NCBI GenBank assembly: GCA_029959085.1
Contig: JARWIR010000016.1
Span: 22,825,499 to 22,889,498, forward strand
Direction: 5' to 3'
DNA from: Nemophila menziesii
Lineage: Eukaryota; Streptophyta; Magnoliopsida; Boraginales; Hydrophyllaceae
DNA length: 64,000 bases
Below are positions 22,130-32,629 of the stretch, in pieces. Below the pieces are notes generated by a model. It was not told the origin of the DNA. It was given only the letters and a program-made list of their open reading frames with translations, and did no database searches. The translations under genes were made by a program, and so were the position numbers. Positions within the stretch are counted from its first letter, which is position 1, and every line of letters starts with the position of its first letter.

Positions 22130-22830
22130 AGACAGGTGCCTTCTAGCGTAGGAACCTAGTATTTTTACTTATGAATAATTTTGACTAAGTTTTTTGATCG
22201 ACTGGCTGGATGAGAAGCCAGTTGTCTAGCATGACGTATGAGCCTGGTATTCTTACTTAGAAGTGATTTAGATTAAGTTATTTGTTAAATTGCCAACTCA
22301 ACCAAAAGTCCGAACTGTTAGGAGAAAGGCATTATATATATGAGAATTTACATTCCAACACGCCCCCTCACGTGCAAGCTTAGTAGAAGCCTTAGAAGCT
22401 TATTAGAGTCAAGCTTTGCAAGTGCAAATTTAAAGTGGGTGGCGGTGGAAAGACTCGAACCCAGGACCTCAAGGACCATAGAGCTCTGTACCATGTTAAA
22501 TTGCCAACTCAACCAAAAGTCCGAACTGTTAGGAGAAGGGCATTATATATATGAGAATTTACATTCCAACATTATTTTTATGGATAACTGGTTGAGCATT
22601 TGATTTGTCAAGTATGACGTAAGAGTCTAGTTTATAACTTAGGTTTGACTTTGACTAAGTTGTTTGATCAATCAATTGGTTGAGCAGTCTCGAACATGGT
22701 ATAGGAACCATGTATTCTTTATTTAAGGGTAATTCGACTAATTTTCTTGATCGACTAACTAGATGAGCATCCTAGCTGCCAAGTGTGGAGTAAGAGATTA
22801 GTCTTCTTTCTCTAAGGGTTGTTGTCGCCT
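22130..22830. repeat. Degenerate minisatellite, units of roughly 105-110 bp
   Basis: At least four diverged units share the order: CTAGYATGACGTAWGAG, then CTAGTATTCTTACTTA, then TTTGACTAAGTT, then TTTGATCGACTGGCTGGATGAG. Unit starts are near 22135, 22215, 22600 and 22690. One unit is split by the TRIM element at 22283-22571. No ORF. Confidence 0.6.
22283..22571 (-). mobile_element. TRIM (terminal-repeat retrotransposon in miniature)
   Basis: 289 bp in total. Two 78-bp direct repeats (22283-22360 and 22494-22571), each TGTTAAATTG...CATTCCAACA, differ at one base. They are flanked by a perfect 5-bp duplication TTATT (22278-22282 and 22572-22576). Read on the complement, TGGTACAGAGC follows one repeat (a tRNA-Met type primer site, 22483-22493) and a purine tract GTGAGGGGGCG precedes the other. 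The 133-bp interior has no coding capacity, so it depends on another element. It lies inside a minisatellite unit. Confidence 0.9.
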
Positions 22831-23900
22831 CCCAGGGTGTGATAAAATAATGCAAATAAACACATACTTTGAGAGAATGCGTACTTTCCGCAAGTGTACA
22901 TATCATTGACTAGTTATAAATTAAGTATTAGAGTATTGTCTCCACATAGACTTATGTTTTTAACTTCAAACTCGTGTTCTTATAAGTGTTTGAGGATTTA
23001 GATGTTTAACTAAAAATAGAATGAAAATAAACAGATTTTTTCTTGGTTTTTGAATTAAAGAACTAAGATGCACATAAGTGATTAAACTACGGAAGTAAAT
23101 AGATACAATTACAAAGAGTAGATAAGAGATTAGATCGAGTTTTCTAGTATTCTCCTATCCTACTAAATCGACAATTCCAATTATAAGGGTGGATTGGGAC
23201 GCTATAACTAATTGTTTTGTATTATCCTTCTAACTCCCGTCAGGGTAGCTTAGAAGGTTGCCTTGCGATTACTAGAGTCATGGGGTAAGATTATTCTACG
23301 CAAAAGTCAGCGTACACACTGACCCTATGTGATTATTCGACTAGACAAGCCCGTCAGGATCACTATCGCGTACCGAACCGAACGTATATGAACCAGTTTA
23401 TTCCTAAAACCCCCACCAAGGTGACAATTTAAGCAATTAGTCAATCTATAAATGATCAAGTCATAGAAAGCATAATTTAATTCAATTCAAATTAAGCTAT
23501 AAAACAATTTCCCAATTCAATTAGACACATATCCTTGATTATATAGAAATATCAAACAGTATTTGAGGTTCGTAAATTGACGCAGACTCAAACTAAGGGA
23601 TCTTAGTGTATAAGAAACGCAATAAAATAAAAATATAAGTATACAAGAATCATGTTTAAGACAAAAAACTAATATTATATTATCCTAAGATCGATGGTGG
23701 AACGGTGTAGAAGTGGCGCAATCGGGCTTCAACTTCTTCTCCAAACTTTTCTCTCTTCTTCAATCGTGTCTCTTGGTTTATAATTTTGAGAAATAGTGAT
23801 TAGGTACTAGTCAAAGTCGGTCAATGACACCTCTATTTTTAAGTGACCTAATCCAACCCAAACACAATTTCCTCAAAGAGTGGAATGGTTTCACGTTCCA
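22828..23900 (-). repeat. Athila/Tat-like LTR fragment (solo or truncated)
   Basis: The complement ends TTTTATCACACCCTGGGAGG, as does the LTR at 35.5-37.5 kb (TTTTATCACACCCTAGGCG). It contains the CCTGACGG phrases found at 42.9-43.2 kb and a pyrimidine-rich leader near 23710-23770. No TTTTTGGCGCC primer site follows, so it is solo or broken. The upstream boundary is not defined. Confidence 0.55.
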
Positions 23901-23944
23901 AAAGTGGCTTTTTTGTCCTTAACTCTTTCCTTTGGATTGTTGAT

Positions 23945-24110
23945 CGCGCTGGTGGTTCGGTCTAGCTTGCGTGCACCTCGACTAGTCCCGCAGAGAATAT
24001 GCACGCCTCCCATGCGCACCTCTAAGGTAAACCAAAACTAGATTTCCCATGTTCAGGGATGAATTCGAATTTCGTACCTCTTAAGGCACATAAGTGGATA
24101 TGGGGAAATG
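23945..24110 (-). mobile_element. Old SINE-like copy
   Basis: The complement shares the order CATGGG..A.CTAGTT, GGTTTACC, GGGAGGC, GCGGGACTAGTCG with the SINE at 56838-56980. Near its 5' side AATTCGAATTCATCCC resembles a Pol III box B. No clear A-tail or target duplication remains. Confidence 0.4.
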
Positions 24111-24283
24111 CAATTATTTTTATTTGTCAATTAATAAGATGATGTGGCACGAACTAAATCGTAAACTGTGACATATTTTTTGGTTATTAATAAATCTCAA
24201 CCATTCTTTTTCTCTCCCTTGCATCTTAATTGTTCATATAAAGGCTCCATACTTACGTCTAACTAGTCCTTGGAAACAACTTC

Positions 24284-24430
24284 TAGTCCCTCAAAAACTA
24301 CTACGGGTAAATCGCGCCTTGCATGCTTCCCCACCCGAACCTCCACACTGCCGTTCTAGTCCTTTAAAAAATACTAGAGGTAAATCGCAGGATCACATGC
24401 TTTCCAAGCCGAACCTCTACACTACCGCTT
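24284..24430. repeat. Two-copy tandem repeat of about 74 bp
   Basis: CTAGTCCCTCAAAAACTACT at 24284 and CTAGTCCTTTAAAAAATACT near 24357 start two similar units, each running through GGTAAATCGC, CATGCTT and CCGAACCTC. Possibly a duplicated SINE piece. Confidence 0.5.
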
Positions 24431-24768
24431 ACATCCCGGTGTCATGTTGATTGTTCCTCCAATTAAGATGTGCTCCGGGAGACTTCAACCCATGTCCAAA
24501 TGACCATGAGATCTCAACCTTTGCCACTTGGGGAAGATCTCATTGACACAAGAGAACTTACAAACTTATGAGTATACTCGAATCTCGATCTCACAACCTC
24601 TCTCTTACTCCTTATAACACATATAGAAGGTCGGGATGGACCGAGTGGGTTTTGCCAGGAGCGAATCCAGGAATTTATCTCGGAAACAACTAAAATTTAG
24701 AACATTTAGTAGGGTTTCATGGAATCAACCAAAAAAAGAAATTAGGTTAGCAGAAAAGGTTTTTATGA
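24431..24768. other. Unassigned spacer
   Basis: On the complement it contains GACATGGGTTGAAGTCTCC, weakly box B-like, so it may be SINE-derived. Nothing else is supported. Confidence 0.3.
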
Positions 24769-24931
24769 GTAATGATATATACCACCCAATGACGTGGCGT
24801 AGATTGGTTGGTTAACAATCGTTAATTAAATCAAGAAAAAAAATAGACTAGCAATTGTTAACCAAACAATTCACGCCATGTCATTACGTGGTATTTAAAT
24901 AGTATAAATTTAGATGATGTATATCATTATT
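24769..24931. mobile_element. MITE, family M1, copy upstream of the WEB gene
   Basis: Inverted termini GTAATGATATATACCACCCA and ATGTATATCATTAT. Inner arms AATGACGTGGCGT / ACGCCATGTCATT and GGTTAACAATCGTTAA / AATTGTTAACC. The same sequence occurs at 29542-29697. No ORF. Confidence 0.7.
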
Positions 24932-25249
24932 CGGTTTGTATATATCCAAACTTGATGGCTAGCACCAAGTTCCGGTAGAGATCTAAAAACTACGGGTGCA
25001 GGTCCAAATCATATGGGCCGCATTCTATTTTTTTTTTTTTTTTTGTTCTAATAGCTTTCACATTCTAATATATCATTCGAACCTAAGCGATCCTTTGTCT
25101 CGCTCCTGCTAAAATCCGGATGTAAGATGCTCTCAAGATAAATAATACTTAAAACCAAAGTGCCAAACCCCTTTCCTCACCCCACTCCAACTAAAACACC
25201 AAATAGTCAGCTTTGGACGGTGCGATATGCTGACCTAGTTCTCTCTCTT

Positions 25250-28200
25250 TCTCTCTCTCTTAAAATTTGTCTTTAATCATCCTTTCTGTTTTCAAAATAG
25301 TAGCTTTGCCGTTGTACATCCATTCTCTTAAGCGGAAAAAAACCATCAATACTCTCTGATTCTCATAAATATCTTAAAGTTTGTTTTTAAAAATGGATTT
25401 ATATCTCTAAAGGTTTTTGGAAGTTTTAAACTTTTGTTGATGGTGGATTATGTCGGTTTTGTGAGGTTCCAGAGAGGGGTTTGACTTTGTTGGAAAAAAT
25501 GAAGGTGGTCAAAGTTGTCGATCAACAATAATTGATGTTCTCGAGTATTTCACAGTTCTGAAATATACCCTTTTGAGTAAGTTATCATAAAGGTTCAATC
25601 TTTTTTTGTTCCCCTTTTTTTTTCTACTCACTTTGCTTTTTGTGTTACAGGTTGTTTTTGATAAAGATTTTCTAATTTTTGAGGTAAATTTTTGGTATAA
25701 ATTATCATTATTATTTTTTAATTTAATATTATAGCTATAAAATTATACTTCAGGTGTTATGCACAAAACTTCGTTTGAATCTGGTCTAGATAATTAGGAT
25801 GAATTGATTTACTTGTAACAAAGATTAGTTTGTAATCACATTCAATTGTGTTATAAATTTAGTTAAACCTTATTGAATTGCATTTGGCCTCTCGTGATAG
25901 GATTGTAATTCTTTATTTTCATGTTGTTTTGTCATAAATATTGCATTTAAAATAAGAGAAAGCTAATTATCTTAAATTGAATAAGAATTTATATATTTGA
26001 ACTGAATCAATGTTTGTTAAGGAAAAGTTCCGTTTTCTAAATCATTTCATTAGGGAGCAAAAAAATTAATGCAGCTATTTTACTGTCTCGAGAAATAGTC
26101 TTATAGGACTTGTAATTTTATTCTTCTGTACATATTTACAGGACAGGGTGCTTGAACTTGACTTTGTCTTGAAGATTTTTGCATTTAGTGTTTAATATGT
26201 ATTCTTTTATGAGTATTCTATCTCTGTTTTCACAAAGTTGTGACTTTTACAGAGATTGGACTTTAGTGTTAATAACTTTAGGGTTCTTAAGATTGTATCA
26301 AAATCTAAAATAGTTACTTCTCTTATCTAAAAGAGAAAGTTATCTGTTATTCACAAGTAAAGAGAAAATGGTGATTATGCGATTGCTCAAATTTTCTTGA
26401 TCTTTTTATGCTTGCAAATCTAGTTCAAATTTGCATGCTATATGGAGAATGTAAATTGTTTAATGTAATTAATTAAAATATATCGCGTTTTTTTTTTTAA
26501 TTTTGAAAAGTTTTCGAAACACGACAAAAACTCAGATTTTGTTATTATGTAAGGCGGATATATTATGTCGGTTTTGCAATGCTAATGTGTGTTTTACTTT
26601 GAATTATAGAATATGAACAAAATGGTTACAAAAAATAAACCCAAAAATACTGGATCTCCACAAGTAGTTGGAGAAATTGACACAAGTGCCCCTTTTCAAT
26701 CAGTCAAAGATGCTGTTAGTTTATTCGGTGAAGGTGCTTTTTCCGGTGAAAAACCTTCCATTAAAAAACCCAAACCACATTCCGCTGAGGTTAAATCTGT
26801 ACTTTATTATTTTCAATCGAAATATGGAATCTAAAGTCTTACTTTTCTCTGTTTTAATTAATTGGTTTGCAGAAATTACTAGCAAAGGACACGAAGCTTC
26901 ACTTAGCAGAGAAAGAGTTGAATAAGTTGAAAGAAAAGCTAAAAAACGCTGAAACTACGAAAGCTGATGCACTTATAGAGCTTGAAAGGGCTCGATTAAC
27001 TGTTAATGAACTGAATTCTAAGCTAAAAACTGTGAGTGAGGTTAAGGATTCAGCTACTAAGGTAACAGAAGAAGCTAAGAATCAAGTAAAGCAACTCGAA
27101 GAAGCTAAAAATGGTGTATCGAAAGGAACCGATGATTTTTCGAAACAAGATTTAGAAACTGCGAGAGAAAAGTATACACTCGCGATTTCAGAACTTGATG
27201 CTGCAAAACAAGAACTTAGGAGTATAAGTCAAGATTGTGATGCATCTTTATCAGCTAAAGTTGCAGCTATTAAACAAACTGAAGAAGCATCATTAGCTAT
27301 TAAAGTAAACGAGGAAAGAGTTGGTGAGTTATCGAAAGAGATTAGTTCTGTTCAGGAAGCTATAAGTTTGTTAAAAGTTGCTACTATTGAAGAACATGAT
27401 GAGGAAGTAAAGTATAATGCTTTGAAAGATGTTCAAAAGCAAGTATATAAAGCTAGCCTTGAAGAATCAGTGCAGAAATTACTCGCTTTGAAAAAGGATT
27501 TCGATCCTGAAGTCTCGAAAAACTTGGAAGTTCAGTTAAAAGAAGCTATGTCTGAGATTGAAGGTTTACGCGAGAAAATTGATAATGAAAAGGCTTTGGA
27601 TCTTGATTCAGTGAAAATTGTGACTTCTGAACTTGATGGTGCTAAAGGATCGTTACATAAAGTAGTGGAAGAAGAAAGCTCGTTAAAGAGTTTAGTGGAG
27701 TCTCTTAAGTTAGAACTTGAGAGTATGAAGAAAGAACATTCTGAATTAAAGGAGAAAGATGCTGAAACAGAATCTATAGTTGGGAATCTTCATGTGAAGC
27801 TTCGTAAAGCTAAGCATGAGCTTGAATCATTAATGTTAGATGAATCGAAAATCAATGGTGCATCTAAAGAGATGATTGGTACTCTTCATCAGCTAGTTTC
27901 CGAGAGTGAAATCGCGAAAAAAGAAGCAGAAGAAATGAAGAAAGAAGCTGAAGAACTAAAGAAAGAAGCTGAATCCACGAAGATAATTTTATTAGAAGCG
28001 GAAAAGAATCTAAAAGATGCTTTATCACAAGCCGAGGAAGCGAAAGCTTCCGAGACAAGAGCTTTAGAACAAATCAAAATCTTGTCTGAACGAACTTCAG
28101 CTGCACGTACTTCAACTTCAGAATCCGGGTCCCAGATAAGAATTTCACGAGAAGAGTACGAATCTATAAGTAGAAAAGTCGAAGAAGCTGATAAATTAGC

Positions 28201-28663
28201 GGAAATGAAAGTAGCAGCTGCTAATGCACAAGTTGAAGCAGTAAAAGCTAGTGAAAACGAAGCATTGAAGCGATTAGAAGCAATGAAGAAAGAAATAGCT
28301 AACACTAAAGAAGCTACAAAAGAGGCTTTAAAAAGAGCTGAAAATGCTGAAGCGGCTAAAAAAGCAGTTGAAGGAGAACTTAAAAGGTGGCGTGAACGTG
28401 ATTTAAAGAAAGCTGAAGAAACAGCTGCAAGGATTTTAGCTGAAACACAATCATTATCTCCAAAGACTTATCATTTACCAAAACCGAATCAAAATTTAAA
28501 TGAAACAGTGAAAGTAACAGATTCGCGTAAACAGTTAACAAAAGCTAAGACTTCTGTGTCAAAGAAAGTGTTAATGCCTAATTTAAGTGGTATGTTTCAT
28601 AGGAAGAGGAATCAAATTGAAGGTGGTTCTCCTTCTTATTTGCCTGGTGAAAAGCCTTTCTGA
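25250..28663 (+). other. Transcription unit of the WEB-family gene with inferred 5' UTR introns
   Basis: A CT-rich start region near 25240-25262 looks like a plant transcription start. Inferred 5' UTR introns: 25577 (GTAAGTTA) to 25650 (GTGTTACAG), and 25684 (GTAAATTT) to 26609 (GAATTATAG), leaving only three bases before the first ATG. A coding intron lies at 26790-26872. These boundaries are inferred from splice signals only. Confidence 0.5.
26613..28663 (+). CDS. WEB family protein (DUF827), At5g55860-like coiled-coil protein
   Basis: Two coding exons, 26613-26789 and 26873-28663, joined across an intron (GTTAAATC...TTTGCAG) exactly between codons, give 655 residues. The N-terminus has the family signature GEIDTSAPFQSVKDAVSLFG. 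Residues about 60-560 are almost continuous heptad-rich coiled coil (LAEKELNKLKEKLKNAETTK and later Lys/Glu/Ala-rich repeats). The C-terminus ends with the conserved MPNLSGMF, then GGSPSYLPGEKPF. Length and both ends agree with Arabidopsis At5g55860. Relatives WEB1 and PMI2 act in light-driven chloroplast movement; a role for this member is not established. The second ATG at 26622 (ACAAAATGG) has a better context and may be the true start. No lesions seen. MITEs of the same family lie on both sides. Confidence 0.93.
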
Positions 28664-29286
28664 TGAGTATATTTTGTGCATAGTATTAATGGGGTAAAAT
28701 GTGCTGTATATCCAGACTATGATGTTTTTTTTAATTATCTTTTGTATTAAGTGAAGATAATAGTGACTGGTGTAGAGTGTGATAACTTGTTTGAATTGGA
28801 ACGATATATTATTGTCAGTATCGGGTTAAGTTTTTTAAACTGACATTTCGTCATTTATCTTTACAAATCTCTTATAATCACTGTCAAACAAAGATTAGTT
28901 GCTAAATATTGGAGTTGGATATGGGTTTCTCGTAATTTGAGTAAGGATTAGTCTCATCTAAATGTAATGGGAAAAAGAATATCTTGAAAGTAAGATTGGA
29001 ATTATCTAGACTTATGTATCTTGAAGTAAGATCAGTGTGGTCAAATAATAATCAATGATCTAAGAATCAAATATCTGATTTATTAGTATGGTTTGATTTA
29101 GTAATTAGGTCAATTTAGTTTCTTTTGTGCACACAATGGTAAGGCCGTGTTTCTTTTCCTTTTGCCATGTCGAGATTTCTTTCTTTCTTCATAGTTGAGA
29201 AGAATGTCGAGATTGATTTCTTTCTTCATAGCTGAAAGAAAAAGGGCTAAAACAAGGAGTATATAGCCATATACTTTGAACGATTA
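28664..29286. other. WEB gene 3' UTR and downstream spacer
   Basis: No second gene is seen. A local repeat TCGAGATT...TTTCTTTCTTCATAG occurs near 29170-29230. Confidence 0.45.
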
Positions 29287-29779
29287 GGGTCTGTTTGGAT
29301 TGAGAAAAATAGAAAAAAAAAGGATTTTTTTTACATTGTTTGTATTAGAAAATTTTATGAAAGAAAAAAAAAATCATTCCAAAAATCGTTCATGTATTCA
29401 TTTTTATTATCACCCCAAATTAAAATCAAATTGAGAGAAATGGATTTTATTAACTTCTTTTTTCTTTCTTTTTGTATTTAATATATCTAAAATCATTTAT
29501 GAAATCTTCTTTTATGAAAATTTCTAATCTAAATAAAAAAAAAGTAATGATACATACCACCCAATAACGTGGCGTGAATTGATTGGTAAAAAATCTTTAA
29601 TCAAATTAAGAAAATAAATAGATTAACAATTTATAACCAACTAATTCATGCCATGTCACTGGGTGGTATGAATTTGGGTGGTATATATCACTACTTAAAA
29701 AAAATTTCATTTCCTTTTTTTTTATAATTTTTCTTTTCTTTTTCTTTATTATTTTTCCCTTTTAAATACAAACAGACCC
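29287..29779. mobile_element. Tourist-like (PIF/Harbinger) MITE with another MITE nested in it
   Basis: Starts GGGTCTGTTTGGATT and ends AATACAAACAGACCC, with the 3-bp duplication TTA on each side (29284-29286 and 29780-29782), the PIF/Harbinger mark. It has no ORF. About 155 bp of its 493 bp is the M1 MITE at 29542-29697. Confidence 0.82.
29542..29697. mobile_element. MITE, family M1, copy nested in the Tourist-like MITE
   Basis: Termini GTAATGATACATACCACCCA and GGTGGTATATATCACTAC form an inverted repeat. The inner ACGTGGCGTGAATTGATTGG / CCATGTCAC arms match the copy at 24769-24931. Confidence 0.72.
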
Positions 29780-29782
29780 TTA

Positions 29783-30945
29783 AAGAATAAAGAAGAAAGC
29801 GGTTTTTAAGAAAAGATCAAATGTTAAAGGGAGTCTTGTAAACCGAATATTAAGGAAAAGTTATCCCTATATATTGAAAAAATTAATTTGTGATTGTTTG
29901 TTGTTTCTATGATGGTGTGTCTTGGTCGGAGTAACATTCATCATGGTGTGTCTTGGTCGGAGATATTATTGGAAATAGCACGTAGCAGGCTTCCAAGCAG
30001 TAGTGGCATATGTTTCGCCTTGTCCAGATTTAATATTTTCTTTAGTCTTTGGGTGGACAGATTTTGTTGTGACTTTGGGTGAAATTGGGATGAATTTGGA
30101 GATTGATTGGATATAGTTGGGATTGATCTATATGTTGTATTGTTTCTATTTTATTGGTGTTGATTTGCAATGTTTGGTGGTTGGTAATTTTTTTTATAGT
30201 GGTTGTTATGTGAACAATTTTCTTGATCTTGTTTCTTTCAGGGTCAAAATTACATTGATGATAGATATGCTAGAAGGATAATCGTTTTATTGACCATTAC
30301 AGACCAGAAATGTCTGAAAGGGAGACTTTTGTCCTGGACGAGAGCTCTCCTTGTTATGCTTGAGTGTTTTATCTGCATGGTTGCTATTAAGGTATAAAAC
30401 TTGTTTTTTACGTGTGATATAAGTATGAAACAACGTACATGGATGAAAAACTCTTCACAACTACTAGGTACTACAGTTGTCACATGTACGTAAGAAACAA
30501 GTGTGTTAGCGTCCCCCGAGGACAAGACTTACGATGACAGTTCGACCCTTAAGTCAGTTAGTGTATCAAGATGAAGCCACTAGATATATTTGGACGGGAT
30601 AAATATAATAAAAGTTAAGGTGCAGTGTAAAAGATAGATCGTGAATGAACCAGTTCCCTTAACTAGTTCAGAACAAGGTTTATGTAGTGTAAGAACATTC
30701 AAAATTTCTTAATAGTCGAAATTCTTAATATGCATTTATCGTATACCGTGACAATTAGGGAGCACCCTAGTCTTAGTGAGCTTGTGTATGGCATATTTGG
30801 TTTTGCTCGTCTAGACTGAAGAAATTACAGGGATGGGGAATCCTGGACTAGTTAGTTGAAACATGGAGAATAATCCATGCCGAACCAATCTAGTACTCCT
30901 GGTTCCCTAATACTTGTTTGGCATGGTCTGTATAACCGAGTGGTG
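29783..30945. other. Unassigned stretch between MITEs
   Basis: A 21-bp phrase starting ATGGTGTGTCTTGGTCGGAG is directly repeated at about 29912 and 29943. ORFs at 29894 and 30250 have no recognisable motif. Confidence 0.35.
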
Positions 30946-31458
30946 CAGAGCCGGCCCGGACCCAAAGCAGCCAAGGCGGTCGCTTTGGGCCCCAAATTTT
31001 CGAGGGCCCCACAAAAAGGAATCTCTGTATATATATATAATATCGATATGTATTATATAAATCTGATATGTAACAGAGAATAAAGGTTAACCTAGCGGAA
31101 AGTAAGATGGTATTCATATGGTAAGTCATACGTTCGAAACTGCTTCACTTCCTTTCATTTTTTGATGAAGGTCACCCATGCAACCACCGATACAATATCA
31201 TTAATTTTTTTACATCATAAAAGTAAAATTTTAAAACCAGCAGCGTCATACAAAAAGAAACAAAAGCATCATCATAAAAAATACTACAAATATCATCATC
31301 ACAAAAGCATCATACATTTTTTTTAAAAACAAAGAAAAGGTCCATGATTAACTCTATAATTAATTAATATTTAATATTTTACATGATTTTATTTAAATTG
31401 TAAAAGGCCTCATTTTTTCTTCTCGCCTTAGGTACCCGAAACGCTCGGGCCGTCTCTG
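30946..31458. mobile_element. hAT-type MITE, copy A
   Basis: 513 bp with inverted termini CAGAGCCGGCCCGGA and TCGGGCCGTCTCTG and a perfect 8-bp duplication GAGTGGTG (30938-30945 and 31459-31466). An 8-bp duplication is typical of hAT. Both ends carry the GGGCCCC/GCCTTAGG-type subterminal sequence. No transposase. Confidence 0.88.
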
Positions 31459-31466
31459 GAGTGGTG

Positions 31467-32629
31467 TTGTGCTAAGGGTTTATGTCTGATACCTGAATGG
31501 TGGGTGCAAATATGTCCACCAATTATCCCCTTGATTTTGATACTACATATCCCAAAATGAGTAGTCCTAGAACCATTCACTTAGTGTATGATTTGATTCA
31601 CACATCATGTAAGTCATCCTGATTATGGACTCCTACCCAAGCAAATCCCTGAGTGAGTTACACAGTACATAGAGGTGACAAAGTTATAATGTTACCCGAT
31701 TGGTATTCTTGAGAATAAAAAATGATGACTCCACGTTCTTCCCATTTGGATTAGTATTAAGTGGTATATATGGTAATGGTATGACAATTTATGTGCTTTT
31801 GTCCCTTACACTAACCCATGCTTTGAACTATGTACAAATAGTGCTCATTCTAAACCATGCATACGTTCTTCACCCGCACCATCATTTTGTTACCACTTGG
31901 GATGTTTTTTCACAAAACATTCTCGGTTTATCTTCCTCAACGTCAACTAAAGAGGATCATACCCCTTTTTTGGGGATGAAAAATAAGAGTTTCCTATTAT
32001 GTCTCGGAGGTGCAATGGACTCATATCTTGAACTAGTTCTCCACCCAAGGGTTGGAAATATTTCACCATGCCACCTGGTCCATTCTAGCAAATGGAGAAT
32101 GAAAATTACTAGGGACCTACGAGGAGTTCGTGCATGTTTGACATAAATGAATATGGAGGTGGTAGAGCTGACTAAATATAGGATAAAGGCCATGGAACAT
32201 GTCCAATTTCATATTGTTCTAACAACAAGAGATAGAGGCTTACTAATATTGCCAATTTCCCAACTCCTCCAACCCCCACGTCGCGGGTACCGGTGCTGGC
32301 CGACCAAGCTGGGGTGGTGGTGTGTGCGTGTAGGGCCTTTCCTATTCTCTTTTAGCCTCCATATCCTTTAATTCTTTTGGAATGGAGATAGAGGTAGGCA
32401 AATAAATACGTACTTAATCTATTCTCTATTTCCGATGTGGAACTTTTTAATTAATTTTTTTCCACATCTCCCAATAGGTTGAGGAATTTGATTAAGAAAA
32501 CCATTTTAAATTATGTATTTCCAATTATTTTATTTTCATCTTCCAATGTGTGACTATTCAATTCATGGATAGTTTTTCCATTTAAGATCATGAAGGAATT
32601 TAATTAATAAAATAATATTAATTCCAACA
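31467..32629 (-). repeat. Probable 3' LTR region of truncated Copia-3
   Basis: The inner boundary is defined: on the complement CCTGAGTAGGGGGAT (polypurine tract) is followed by TGTTGGAATTAATATT, so an LTR edge lies at about 32629. The LTR outer edge and a target duplication were not found. It contains TTCCACATCGG on the complement. ORFs at 31700 and 31957 are not recognised. Confidence 0.5.

Noticed and set aside
22431..22460. tRNA-like box B (GGTTCGAGTC on the complement) as a tRNA gene
   Set aside because: No cloverleaf; it lies in the interior of the TRIM element next to its primer site.
27864..28305. Minus-strand Ser/Leu-rich ORFs
   Set aside because: Shadows of the Lys/Glu/Ala-rich coiled coil of the WEB-family protein.
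31700..32371. Plus-strand ORFs in the Copia-3 LTR region
   Set aside because: No motif, and they lie in probable LTR sequence of an element on the other strand.
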